Below are positions 1 through 6,350 of a DNA stretch of 15,645 nt, one piece after another (position 1 is the first letter of the stretch; each line of letters begins with the position of its first letter). This DNA is from an uncultured bacterium (GTDB taxonomy: Bacteria; Bacillota; Clostridia; Oscillospirales; Acutalibacteraceae), in NCBI GenBank assembly GCA_905215105.1, contig CAJMOI010000033.1:1-15645 (forward strand), given 5' to 3'. A model generated the notes under the pieces. It was not told the origin of the DNA, ran no database searches, and saw only the letters and a list, made by a program, of their open reading frames with translations. The position numbers were made by a program, and so were the translations under genes.

Positions 1-93
1 AGTATTTTTAACGCAGTAGCTGGCGTTGCACGACATCATTTCATGATGCCGATAGAAAAAACGATAATTTCGACTTTTCAGATAGCCCCCTAA
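1..93 (-). repeat. Dispersed repeat element, copy 1 (cut by window edge)
   Basis: Read on the minus strand, this stretch has two blocks that recur in the copy at 14244-14316. Block A (67-93) runs from the TTAGGGGG side to GTCGAAAT and differs from copy 2 by one G. Block B (1-28) matches 14289-14316 at all 28 positions and contains the short inverted repeat AACGC/GCGTT. The 38 bases between the blocks differ from copy 2 and hold their own hairpin (CATCAT at 34-39 with ATGATG at 43-48). The element probably continues beyond position 1. It sits just past the terminator of the NSS transporter gene and points the same way as that gene. The family is not one I can name. Confidence 0.8.
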
Positions 94-94
94 C

Positions 95-132
95 AAAAAG
101 AGACACGCGAAACCAAAGTTCCCGCGTGTCTC
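95..132 (-). terminator. Rho-independent terminator downstream of the NSS transporter
   Basis: GAGACACGCG (100-109) pairs perfectly with CGCGTGTCTC (123-132) around a 13-base loop. On the minus strand the stem is followed directly by TTTTTG, the usual intrinsic terminator layout. It is the first terminator after the transporter stop codon at 274. On the plus strand the stem is followed by CTGTTTTT, so weak two-way activity is possible. Confidence 0.8.
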
Positions 133-193
133 CTGTTTTTGCAGTCTTCTGATAACAAGGCGCGAACTTTGTCAAAATGAACAACGTAGCGCC

Positions 194-202
194 ATTATAA
201 CA
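194..202 (-). promoter_or_regulatory. Possible extended -10 promoter element
   Basis: The minus strand reads TGTTATAATGG, an extended -10 (TGnTATAAT) with no convincing -35. The same ten bases, TGTTATAATG, form the likely promoter of the rlmD operon at 9989-9997. A transcript from here would start near 187 and meet the terminator at 95-132 after about 90 bases with no sizeable ORF, which would make it a small RNA. It could equally be a chance match in an AT-rich gap. Confidence 0.3.
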
Positions 203-273
203 TAGCAGGCTGCCTTTTTCCTTAACATTTGTTAATTACCAGAAATTTCCTCTTCCTGTATTTCCGTATTTTC

Positions 274-1605
274 TCAGCCAATGCCGCCGAAGAAAATGCC
301 CAGAATGTAGACCGCCAGCGTCAGGCCCACAAACAGATACTTGGTCACCGGCTCAAACCAGCGGCCAATGGGCTTTTTACGGCCCATCTGTACCTGTTCC
401 CGGGCATAGCCCTTGGGACACACCCAGAAGAACATAATGGCAGCCAGCAGTGCGCCCAACGGAATGATGTAAATGGATACTATGTCCATCCAGGCGCTCA
501 CGGTGTCGCCGCTCTCGATAAAAATACCCACCACCGCAGCAATCAGCGCCACAATGCCCACCGATACCTTCCGGGAAAGGCCGAACTGGGTCTGCAATGC
601 TTCAATGGGCGTCTCAAACAGGTTCATCAGGGAAGTAATGGCGGCAAACAGCACCGCGATGAAGAAGACAATGGCGAAAACTTCACCGAAAGGCATCTGC
701 TGGAACACCTTGGGCAGAGTGATGAACATGAGGGGCGGGCCGGAAGCCACATCTTCCCCAAAGGCAAACACTGCCGGGATAATGACCAGTCCGGCCAGCA
801 GTGCCGCGCAGGTGTCGAAAAACGCCACATTCCGGGCACAGCTGATAATATCCGTGTCCTTCTTCAGATAACTGCCATACACGATGGTGCCGGAACCGGC
901 CAGAGACAGAGAGAAGAAGGCCTGACCCAGCGCATAAACCCAGGTGCGTACATCGCCGAGATATTTCCAATCAGGCACAAACAGATATTCATACCCCGCC
1001 GCTACATTGTCCAGAGTGAACACCCGGATCATCAATGCGAGGAAGAACACGAAGAACAGGGGCATCATGAGTTTGTTCATTTTCTCAATTCCCCTGGAAA
1101 TACCGAACAGCATAATGGCAAAGGTAATGGCAAGGCCCAGCATATGCCAGCCCACACTGCCGAAGTTTCCGGCAATGGAGCCGAAAAAGGCGCCGGTGTC
1201 CTCGGCGGCAAAGAGGTTGCCGGTAAAGGACTCAAACAGATACTTAAAGAGCCAGCCCACAACCACCGAATATCCAATGGCAATGCCCAGAGAGCCCACC
1301 ACCGGAATGATTCCGATCACCCGTCCGCCGCGCTTGCCCCGCATTTTCACCGCGTTGGAAAAAGCCCCCAGAGGGCCGGTTCCCTGTGACCGTCCGAATG
1401 CCATTTCTCCTGCCACACCGGAAAATCCCAGTATGATGACAAAGAGAAAATAGGGGATTAAAAATGCCGCGCCGCCAAACTGGCCGGTCCGGTAGGGGAA
1501 CAGCCAGATATTGCCCATACCCACGGCAGAACCGATACAGGCAATAATGAAACCGGTTTTACTGCGGAAGGAATCCCGCAGGCCGGTTTGCTTCTTTTCG
1601 TTCAT
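274..1605 (-). CDS. Sodium:neurotransmitter symporter (NSS/SNF) family transporter
   Basis: This 443-residue membrane protein is a sodium-coupled symporter of the LeuT-fold NSS family, which usually imports amino acids or related amines; its substrate cannot be read from the sequence. TM1 carries GSAVGMGNIWLFPY (25-38), matching the sodium-site and substrate-site region of LeuT. TM6 has the unwound-helix motif FFSLSLAGSG (230-239), and TM8 has AAITS (321-325), the second sodium site. The length fits the 11-helix bacterial subgroup rather than 12-helix LeuT. The start is set by GAGGAG seven bases upstream of the ATG. It is a single-gene unit with its own sigma-A promoter (1710-1738) and terminator (95-132). 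By eye alignment, the outer-gate arginine of LeuT (R30) is Leu35 here and its partner D404 is Ser377. Confidence 0.93.
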   Translation of the reverse strand: MNEKKQTGLRDSFRSKTGFIIACIGSAVGMGNIWLFPYRTGQFGGAAFLIPYFLFVIILGFSGVAGEMAFGRSQGTGPLGAFSNAVKMRGKRGGRVIGIIPVVGSLGIAIGYSVVVGWLFKYLFESFTGNLFAAEDTGAFFGSIAGNFGSVGWHMLGLAITFAIMLFGISRGIEKMNKLMMPLFFVFFLALMIRVFTLDNVAAGYEYLFVPDWKYLGDVRTWVYALGQAFFSLSLAGSGTIVYGSYLKKDTDIISCARNVAFFDTCAALLAGLVIIPAVFAFGEDVASGPPLMFITLPKVFQQMPFGEVFAIVFFIAVLFAAITSLMNLFETPIEALQTQFGLSRKVSVGIVALIAAVVGIFIESGDTVSAWMDIVSIYIIPLGALLAAIMFFWVCPKGYAREQVQMGRKKPIGRWFEPVTKYLFVGLTLAVYILGIFFGGIG

Positions 1606-1709
1606 AAGGCTTCACTCCTCAAAAATTATGCCGGGACAATCCGAAAACCTTCCATTCCCGGTACGGCTTTCTCTTTACTCTGCTATAGTGCAAAAGGGTC
1701 CGCCTATTC

Positions 1710-1738
1710 AGTATAGTGATTTTTTCCCCCGGATGCAA
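1710..1738 (-). promoter_or_regulatory. Sigma-A promoter of the NSS transporter gene
   Basis: On the minus strand TTGCAT (1733-1738) is separated by exactly 17 bases from TATACT (1710-1715), close to the vegetative consensus. Transcription would start near 1703, leaving a leader of about 97 bases before the ATG at 1605. No riboswitch-like fold was recognised in the leader. Confidence 0.7.
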
Positions 1739-1781
1739 GTTTTTTCTTTACAAAACAGCAAATCTCCCTCTCTGTTGCAAC

Positions 1782-1815
1782 AAAAAAAGATGCAGACCCA
1801 TTCAGGGTCTGCATC
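1782..1815 (-). terminator. Rho-independent terminator after the Asp-rich lipoprotein gene
   Basis: GATGCAGACCC (1789-1799) pairs perfectly with GGGTCTGCATC (1805-1815) across a five-base loop. On the minus strand it is followed by seven T (1788-1782). It starts 16 bases past the lipoprotein stop codon and separates that gene from the transporter promoter. Confidence 0.93.
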
Positions 1816-1831
1816 CGCGGGAGCAGGCAAC

Positions 1832-2911
1832 TCAGTCGTCGTCACGGTCGTCATCGTGGTCGTCATCATCGTCGTCGTCGTCATCTCTGTCGTCGTCGTC
1901 ATCTCTGTCGTCGTCGTCATAACGATCGTCATCGTCGTCGTTCTCATACCGGTCATCATCATAACGATCATCGTCATCATCGTCGTCATTCTGGTTCACA
2001 GCAGGCTTTGCGGTGGGTTTTGCAGTGGGCTTTGCTGCGGTAGTAGCGCGGCGGTCGTCATCATCGTCGTCATCGTCGTCATCGTCATCGTTTTCATACC
2101 GGTCATCATCGTAACGATCGTCGTCATCGTCGTCACTCTCGTACCGGTCATCATCGTAACGATCGTCGTCATCATCGTCGTCATATCCGTTCCAATCATC
2201 GTTCCGGTCATAGTCGGCTTCTTCGATCTTTCCGGTAACGGCATTGACTTCAAATTCATACTCTGTGCCGTTGGCGGTGAATTCCATCTCATAAACGCCG
2301 TCGTCCAGATCATATTCCCGATCGGTAAAGGTGGCCTCATCCAGTCCCAGCTGGGCCAGCACCAGCTCTTTGGCCTTTTCCAGACCGATATAGCCGTTTT
2401 TGCCGTCATAATCGTCCTGATCCACGGTAATGGCGGAAGCGTCCAGGCTGCAAACCTTCACGGCTCCGCGAACTTCTTCTGCAACGTCCTCCAGAAAATC
2501 GTCGTCGGGATACTGGGAGCCCTCGGAGAGCTTCACCACAATGTTGGGGGTGTGTCCGTCCACTTTGTTGCTGAAGTAACCGCCGTCATAGATTTTCTTC
2601 ACCAGCTCGGCTGCCACATCATCGCACTCTCTGCCCTCAAATCCGGTGTAACCGGTGAGAACCTTTTTGCCGTCGTCGTTCAGGCCTTCCAGGCTGACAA
2701 CCCGGCCCTTGCCGTCATATTCCATTTCGATTTCGGGATTCACGCTGAGAAGGATCGTTCCTGCACTTGCAGTGGTGGAACCGGAAGTTCCGGTGGTGGG
2801 GGCGCCTGCTGCGGAAGAATCATTTGCGGATACGCAGCCCGCCAGCACAGAAAGGCTGAGGATTGCGGCAGCGGCCATCAGGGTGGTTTTCTTCAAGGTG
2901 GTCTTTTTCAT
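1832..2911 (-). CDS. Lipoprotein with RsgI-type extracellular domain, PepSY-like domain and Asp-rich tail
   Basis: A 359-residue predicted surface lipoprotein. Residues 1-25 form a signal peptide ending in lipobox LAGC, with Cys26 as the lipidated residue. After a Ser/Thr/Gly linker, residues 51-165 resemble the extracellular domain of RsgI anti-sigma factors (LLSVNPEIEMEYD, then a VVSLEGLN strand), including the Asn58-Pro59 pair where RsgI is reported to self-cleave. Residues 174-234 look like a PepSY domain. From 238 to the end, 72 of 122 residues are Asp, arranged as RYDDDRYE units and split by a Thr/Lys/Pro linker (289-305). It has no cytoplasmic anti-sigma domain and no transmembrane helix. 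GAGGAG precedes the ATG. The upstream promoter matches that of sigI, so it is probably in the SigI regulon. Its function is unknown; cation, cell-wall or surface binding by the tail is inference. Confidence 0.85.
   Translation of the reverse strand: MKKTTLKKTTLMAAAAILSLSVLAGCVSANDSSAAGAPTTGTSGSTTASAGTILLSVNPEIEMEYDGKGRVVSLEGLNDDGKKVLTGYTGFEGRECDDVAAELVKKIYDGGYFSNKVDGHTPNIVVKLSEGSQYPDDDFLEDVAEEVRGAVKVCSLDASAITVDQDDYDGKNGYIGLEKAKELVLAQLGLDEATFTDREYDLDDGVYEMEFTANGTEYEFEVNAVTGKIEEADYDRNDDWNGYDDDDDDDRYDDDRYESDDDDDDRYDDDRYENDDDDDDDDDDDDRRATTAAKPTAKPTAKPAVNQNDDDDDDDRYDDDRYENDDDDDRYDDDDRDDDDDRDDDDDDDDDHDDDRDDD
2072..2161 (-). repeat. 45-bp in-frame tandem repeat coding for Asp-rich units
   Basis: Two adjacent 45-bp units encode residues 251-265 and 266-280 of the lipoprotein. 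Each has the pattern RYDDDRYE, then Ser or Asn, then a run of Asp. A third, shorter unit lies at 1925-1966 (residues 316-329). The units share long stretches of DNA as well as protein, so they probably arose by duplication and may vary in number between strains. Confidence 0.8.
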
Positions 2912-2989
2912 AGTCGTTTCTCCTCACATATAATTTTTTTGATTGGATTTTCTTCGGCGTGTTTCTCTGTTCCCGCCTGATGTATAAAG

Positions 2990-3022
2990 AATACGAAGGG
3001 AAAATCCGGAAACCGGGGTCTG
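2990..3022 (-). promoter_or_regulatory. Putative SigI-type promoter of the lipoprotein gene
   Basis: On the minus strand CAGACCCCG (3014-3022) is followed after 16 bases by TTCGTATT (2990-2997). The same two blocks with the same spacing occur upstream of sigI at 4719-4751. The C-rich upstream block and a CG-containing downstream block resemble SigI promoters described in Bacillus and Clostridium (from memory), and differ clearly from sigma-A. The likely start near 2983 leaves a leader of about 72 bases. Confidence 0.7.
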
Positions 3023-3065
3023 AAAAAACTTTTTTCAAATTTTTTCTAATTTTATTGGTCAGAAA

Positions 3066-3965
3066 TCAGTCGTCTGTATCGTCATCGCTGTCGTCATCAG
3101 TATAATCGTCGTCGTTTCCATCGTCATCATCATCATTATCATTATCATCATCGTCGTCATCCTGACTACTGCTGGACTGCTGATTATCGTCATCGTCGTC
3201 ATCATCATCGTCCGGAGTGGGAGTGGGCTTGGGTTTAACGGTAGGAACCGGCGTGGGCTTTGGTGTGGAAACAGTTCCTCCGTCATCAGAGGGGGTTTCC
3301 GGTTTTTCAGTGGGCTTCACTGTGGGCGCCGGCGTGGGAGACGGGGTTTCCTGCCCCTCCGGTGTAATCACGACGGTGTGGTCGTCACCGCCATCGGAAA
3401 CCGTTTCCTCCCGCTCTCCGATATGAATGGAAACCCGATGCTCCAGATGATCGTCCAGCTCTTCGGAAAGGGCGGTTTCCCAACTGGTTTTCCAACTGTC
3501 GTCATCCGACTGGGCAGACAGCCAGATGTCCCCGCCGTCTTCCAGATAACCCAGCTCCATGGCCCGGTCTGCCAGCTGGTCAGAAACTTCCTCCAGCAAT
3601 TGACCGAACCAGCTGTCATCCCCCATCACTTCGGCCCCTTCCCCGTTGAGCGCCTCCACCGAAATCACCCGGTTCAGCCGGTTCACCGAAATCTGCAAAT
3701 CGGGATTGATCTGCATTCGGACAGTGCCGATGGTGAGAAACAAAAACTGGAAAACGGTAAAGCAGACCAGCAGCACACAGGCTGCCGCTGCTGTACTCCA
3801 CACCGCCGGTTTTTTCCACCAGACGGTGCTCTCCTCCCGGAAGGGAATCACCTCTTCCACAGTCTGGCCTACCTGATAATTCAAATTGGCCACTTTGAGG
3901 AATCGCCCCTCCTGATCCAATACCACCGCGTAGCTCAGGCCGCATTCCATCACCAGATATTTCAT
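3066..3965 (-). CDS. rsgI: RsgI-like membrane anti-sigma-I factor with Pro/Thr and Asp-rich tail
   Basis: A 299-residue single-pass membrane protein. Residues 1-50 match the RsgI N-terminal domain, which binds and silences SigI in the cytoplasm. Residues 54-79 form a transmembrane helix, and 80-190 the extracellular RsgI domain, with Asn87-Pro88 (QINPDLQ) at the reported self-cleavage position and an ISVEALNGEG strand. Residues 205-251 are a Pro/Thr/Lys linker with PKPTPVPTVKP-like repeats, probably crossing the cell wall. The tail (252-299) is almost all Asp, Ser, Asn and Gln. Its ATG overlaps the sigI stop as ATGA, so translation is probably coupled, and GGAAAGGAG lies about ten bases upstream. 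Clostridial RsgI proteins that sense polysaccharides end in carbohydrate-binding or enzyme domains; none is visible here. Confidence 0.88.
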   Translation of the reverse strand: MKYLVMECGLSYAVVLDQEGRFLKVANLNYQVGQTVEEVIPFREESTVWWKKPAVWSTAAAACVLLVCFTVFQFLFLTIGTVRMQINPDLQISVNRLNRVISVEALNGEGAEVMGDDSWFGQLLEEVSDQLADRAMELGYLEDGGDIWLSAQSDDDSWKTSWETALSEELDDHLEHRVSIHIGEREETVSDGGDDHTVVITPEGQETPSPTPAPTVKPTEKPETPSDDGGTVSTPKPTPVPTVKPKPTPTPDDDDDDDDDNQQSSSSQDDDDDDNDNDDDDDGNDDDYTDDDSDDDTDD

Positions 3966-4693
3966 ACTGAACGGTCTCCTTTCCGCGGGTTCACCTGCTG
4001 TAAATGGCCCCGAATGATTTCAAATCCATTGGTATAGGCCAGCATCGCCGCAACCAGATAACGGCGGTGGCGTTCCAGCGTTTTCAGCTCTGTGCCGGAG
4101 CCCAGTGCCAGCTGGGAAAGGGGCAGTTTTTTGCTGGAAACCAGCTTTTCCAACAGCTCCGGATGAGAAATGGCAAAGGCCAGCGCCTGATGACAGGCTT
4201 CCAGCGTTCGCTTCTGTCGGGGGCAGTTATCGGCAATATCCGTCAGGGAAAGGCCGAAATCGCTCAGCTGCTGGGAAAATTCCAGAATTTCCCGCTGTGC
4301 CGCGGAACGGTCCTCCCGATGATGGAGCTCGTTGTGAGGGTCCTCCATTTTGTCCAGCAGCTCCCGGTCATCATCGTCTCCGCTGACGTGCAGGGACACC
4401 TGTCCCTGATGGCGGCGTTCCCGCCGGGCGTGGTCAATGAGCCGGTTTTTGATGGCTGCCGCAGCAAACCGCAGAAACGCCCCTCTGGTTTTCTGATACT
4501 GTAAAACGGCTTCGTGAAAAGCAAACATGGCGATGCTCAGCTCGTCGTCCTCCCCTTCCACCGGCATACGGTGGAGAAATTTGGCGGTTTCCGAGCGAAT
4601 GAAAGGAAGATACTGCCGGACCAGATCGTCCGCCGCCTGTGTATCATCCTTGGCCGCATACACCATGGTGACAAGCGCATGTTCCTGTTCCAT
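3962..4693 (-). CDS. sigI: RNA polymerase sigma factor SigI
   Basis: A 243-residue alternative sigma factor of the SigI family. The sigma region 2 part spans roughly residues 20-95 (ADDLVRQYLPFIRSE, then DELSIAMFAFHEAVLQY and FAAAAIKNRLIDHARRE), and is followed by an acidic linker and a SigI-type C-terminal DNA-binding domain (about 135-232, with LTDIADNCPRQK and RRYLVAAMLAYTNGFEIIRGHL). The start at 4693 is chosen because AGGGGTG lies just upstream and homology begins there; an in-frame ATG at 4900 would run through the terminator at 4866-4897. Its own upstream sequence carries the motif shared with the lipoprotein gene, which suggests autoregulation. The gene is coupled to its probable anti-sigma factor through a four-base overlap. 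Confidence 0.9.
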   Translation of the reverse strand: MEQEHALVTMVYAAKDDTQAADDLVRQYLPFIRSETAKFLHRMPVEGEDDELSIAMFAFHEAVLQYQKTRGAFLRFAAAAIKNRLIDHARRERRHQGQVSLHVSGDDDDRELLDKMEDPHNELHHREDRSAAQREILEFSQQLSDFGLSLTDIADNCPRQKRTLEACHQALAFAISHPELLEKLVSSKKLPLSQLALGSGTELKTLERHRRYLVAAMLAYTNGFEIIRGHLQQVNPRKGDRSV

Positions 4694-4718
4694 AATGACA
4701 CCCCTATTTATTGTCAGA

Positions 4719-4751
4719 AATACGAAAGGCTTTTTCAGTTTTCGGGGTCTG
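4719..4751 (-). promoter_or_regulatory. Putative autoregulated SigI-type promoter of sigI-rsgI
   Basis: On the minus strand CAGACCCCG (4743-4751) and TTCGTATT (4719-4726) are separated by 16 bases, exactly as upstream of the lipoprotein gene at 2990-3022; the remaining spacer sequence is mostly unrelated. A start near 4712 would give a leader of about 19 bases, just enough for the AGGGGTG ribosome binding site. Confidence 0.72.
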
Positions 4752-4865
4752 CGCCCGAAAAACAGTAAAAAAACTTCCAGTATATCCAGTTTACTGATAA
4801 CCAGAATACCTTTCGCAGGAGTGAACGGCGTCAAATTCATGTAAAATTCGGGTAAAATATGCAAA

Positions 4866-4897
4866 AATCCCCTGCTTTTCAAAAAAAGCAGGGGATT
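4866..4897 (-). terminator. Rho-independent terminator after rmuC
   Basis: AATCCCCTGC (4866-4875) pairs perfectly with GCAGGGGATT (4888-4897), extended inward by TTTT/AAAA. On the minus strand the stem is followed by TTTGCATATTTT. It begins 14 bases past the rmuC stop and insulates sigI from the upstream operon. Confidence 0.9.
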
Positions 4898-4911
4898 CAA
4901 ATAGCTGTTTT

Positions 4912-6315
4912 TTATTCTTCGCTGAGGGAATCGCTGTCTTCCAGCGCAAACATCCGCTGGCTTTCCGACGGGTCCAGCCGGGTGACGCTGCGCAGTTTCC
5001 GCTGAATCTGGCGGGTACGCACACCCACCAGTTTGTCCAGCTCCTTGTTGGCCTGTTCCAGACGCTTCTGGGTGGCTTCCAGTGCGTCGCCGAATTTGTC
5101 GAATTCCGTTTTGACGCCGCCCAGCACTTCCCAGACCTCGCCGCTGCGCTTCTGGATGGCAAAGCTGCGGAAGCCCATCTGCAAGCTGTTGAGCAGCGCC
5201 GCCATGGTGCTGGGGCCGGCCAGGTTGACTTTGTATTTGCTTTGCAGCTCCTCCACCATGCCGCGGTTCACCGCTTCGGCATACAGCCCTTCAAAGGGCA
5301 GGAACATGACGGCAAAATCGGTGGTGTTCGGCGGGTCGATATACTTGTCGCTGATATCCTTGGCAAACAGCAGAATCCGCGTACGGAGAATTTTCGCGGC
5401 CTCGTCCACCCGGGCCTTTTCGCCGGAATCATAGGCGTCCAGCAACTCCTGATAGGCGTCGCTGGGGAACTTGGAGTCAATGGGCAGATAAATGCCGCTG
5501 CCATCGTCTGTGGGGAGCTTGACGGCGTATTCCACCGGGTTGCGGCTGCCCTTTTTGGTGACCACATTGGTTTCGTACTGTTCCGGCGCCAGGATTTCCT
5601 CCAGAATGGCGCCCAGCTGGATTTCGCCCAGAATACCCCGGGTTTTGACGTTGGAGAGGACTTTTTTCAGGTCACCCACGCCGGAAGCCAGCGTCTGCAT
5701 TTCGCCCAGCCCTTTGTAAACGGCTTCCAGCCGCTCACTCACCAGCTTGAAGGACTGGGTCATCCGGTCTTCCAGTGTTTTTTGCAGCTTTTCGTCCACC
5801 ACCTGCCGCATTTCGTCCAGCTTTTTGGTGTTCTCGGATTGGAGGTCAGAGAGCTTTTGCTCCACCGTCTTCCGGATGGCTTCCAGCTTCTGGCCGCTTT
5901 CTTCGGAAAAGCGCTGCATCCGGGCTTCGGTGTCGGCGTTCATGCGGGTCAGCTGGGAAGAAACTTCCTTTCGCATACTGGAAAGCTGTTCAGCGGTGTG
6001 CCGGCCGGATTCCTCCAGCTTGCGGCTCTGTTCCTCGCCGATGACCTTCTGCCCGTTTTGCAGCAGCGTGCCCATATGCTGCACAGAGGTCTGCACCGTG
6101 CCGCTGAGCTCGGAGCGCAGGCGGCTCTGGCTGTCGTCCATGGCGCGGCGCAGCTCTCCGGAAGCGCTGCGGGTTCCGTCGGAGAGCTGTCTCTGCATCT
6201 CCGACAGCTCCTGATGGAGATTGCCCGTGGCTTCGCCGGTTTTTTTGCGGTTCAGCAGCAGTATGACCTGCAAGGCCAGCACTGCTAAAAGCAGAAGTAA
6301 GAGGATAATGTCCAT
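4912..6315 (-). CDS. rmuC: DNA recombination protein RmuC family
   Basis: A 467-residue RmuC homologue. Residues 2-22 form an N-terminal membrane anchor, about 33-200 are a long coiled coil, and about 205-440 the conserved RmuC domain. Within it GILGEIQLG (227-235), the acidic site around VEYAVKLP (261-268) and LPIDSKFP (277-284, with Asp280 and Lys282) fit the PD-(D/E)XK nuclease-like core proposed for the family. RmuC limits certain DNA rearrangements in E. coli; its biochemical activity is not well settled. AGAAAGGACT lies before the ATG. It is the last gene of a three-gene run, 35 bases after the DUF262 gene, and is followed by a terminator. Its GC-rich codon use matches rlmD, not the gene between them. 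Confidence 0.92.
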   Translation of the reverse strand: MDIILLLLLLAVLALQVILLLNRKKTGEATGNLHQELSEMQRQLSDGTRSASGELRRAMDDSQSRLRSELSGTVQTSVQHMGTLLQNGQKVIGEEQSRKLEESGRHTAEQLSSMRKEVSSQLTRMNADTEARMQRFSEESGQKLEAIRKTVEQKLSDLQSENTKKLDEMRQVVDEKLQKTLEDRMTQSFKLVSERLEAVYKGLGEMQTLASGVGDLKKVLSNVKTRGILGEIQLGAILEEILAPEQYETNVVTKKGSRNPVEYAVKLPTDDGSGIYLPIDSKFPSDAYQELLDAYDSGEKARVDEAAKILRTRILLFAKDISDKYIDPPNTTDFAVMFLPFEGLYAEAVNRGMVEELQSKYKVNLAGPSTMAALLNSLQMGFRSFAIQKRSGEVWEVLGGVKTEFDKFGDALEATQKRLEQANKELDKLVGVRTRQIQRKLRSVTRLDPSESQRMFALEDSDSLSEE

Positions 6316-6350
6316 GATAGAGTCCTTTCTAAAAATGCTATAGTCAAATC

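Noticed and set aside
229..1389. A 386-codon plus-strand frame rich in His, Gln and Gly
   Set aside because: It is antisense to the NSS transporter, whose frame has strong family motifs; the composition is typical of a complement-strand artefact.
1832..2200. The regular GTC/CAT pattern considered as a CRISPR or non-coding satellite
   Set aside because: There are no spacers of constant length, and the pattern is fully explained as in-frame Asp, Arg and Tyr codons of the lipoprotein.
1511..2980. A 489-codon plus-strand frame full of Val/Ile runs
   Set aside because: The Val/Ile runs are the complement of GAC/GAT aspartate codons in the lipoprotein; the frame crosses a terminator and the transporter promoter region and has no recognisable domain.
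3023..3065. AT-rich palindrome (GAAAAAAGTTTTTTC on the minus strand) considered as an rsgI terminator
   Set aside because: The stem has almost no GC pairs, so it would be unstable; partial read-through from rsgI into the lipoprotein gene remains possible.
4694..4900. A longer sigI start adding 69 residues
   Set aside because: The extension overlaps the rmuC terminator and the SigI-like promoter, and homology begins at the ATG at 4693 next to a good ribosome binding site.
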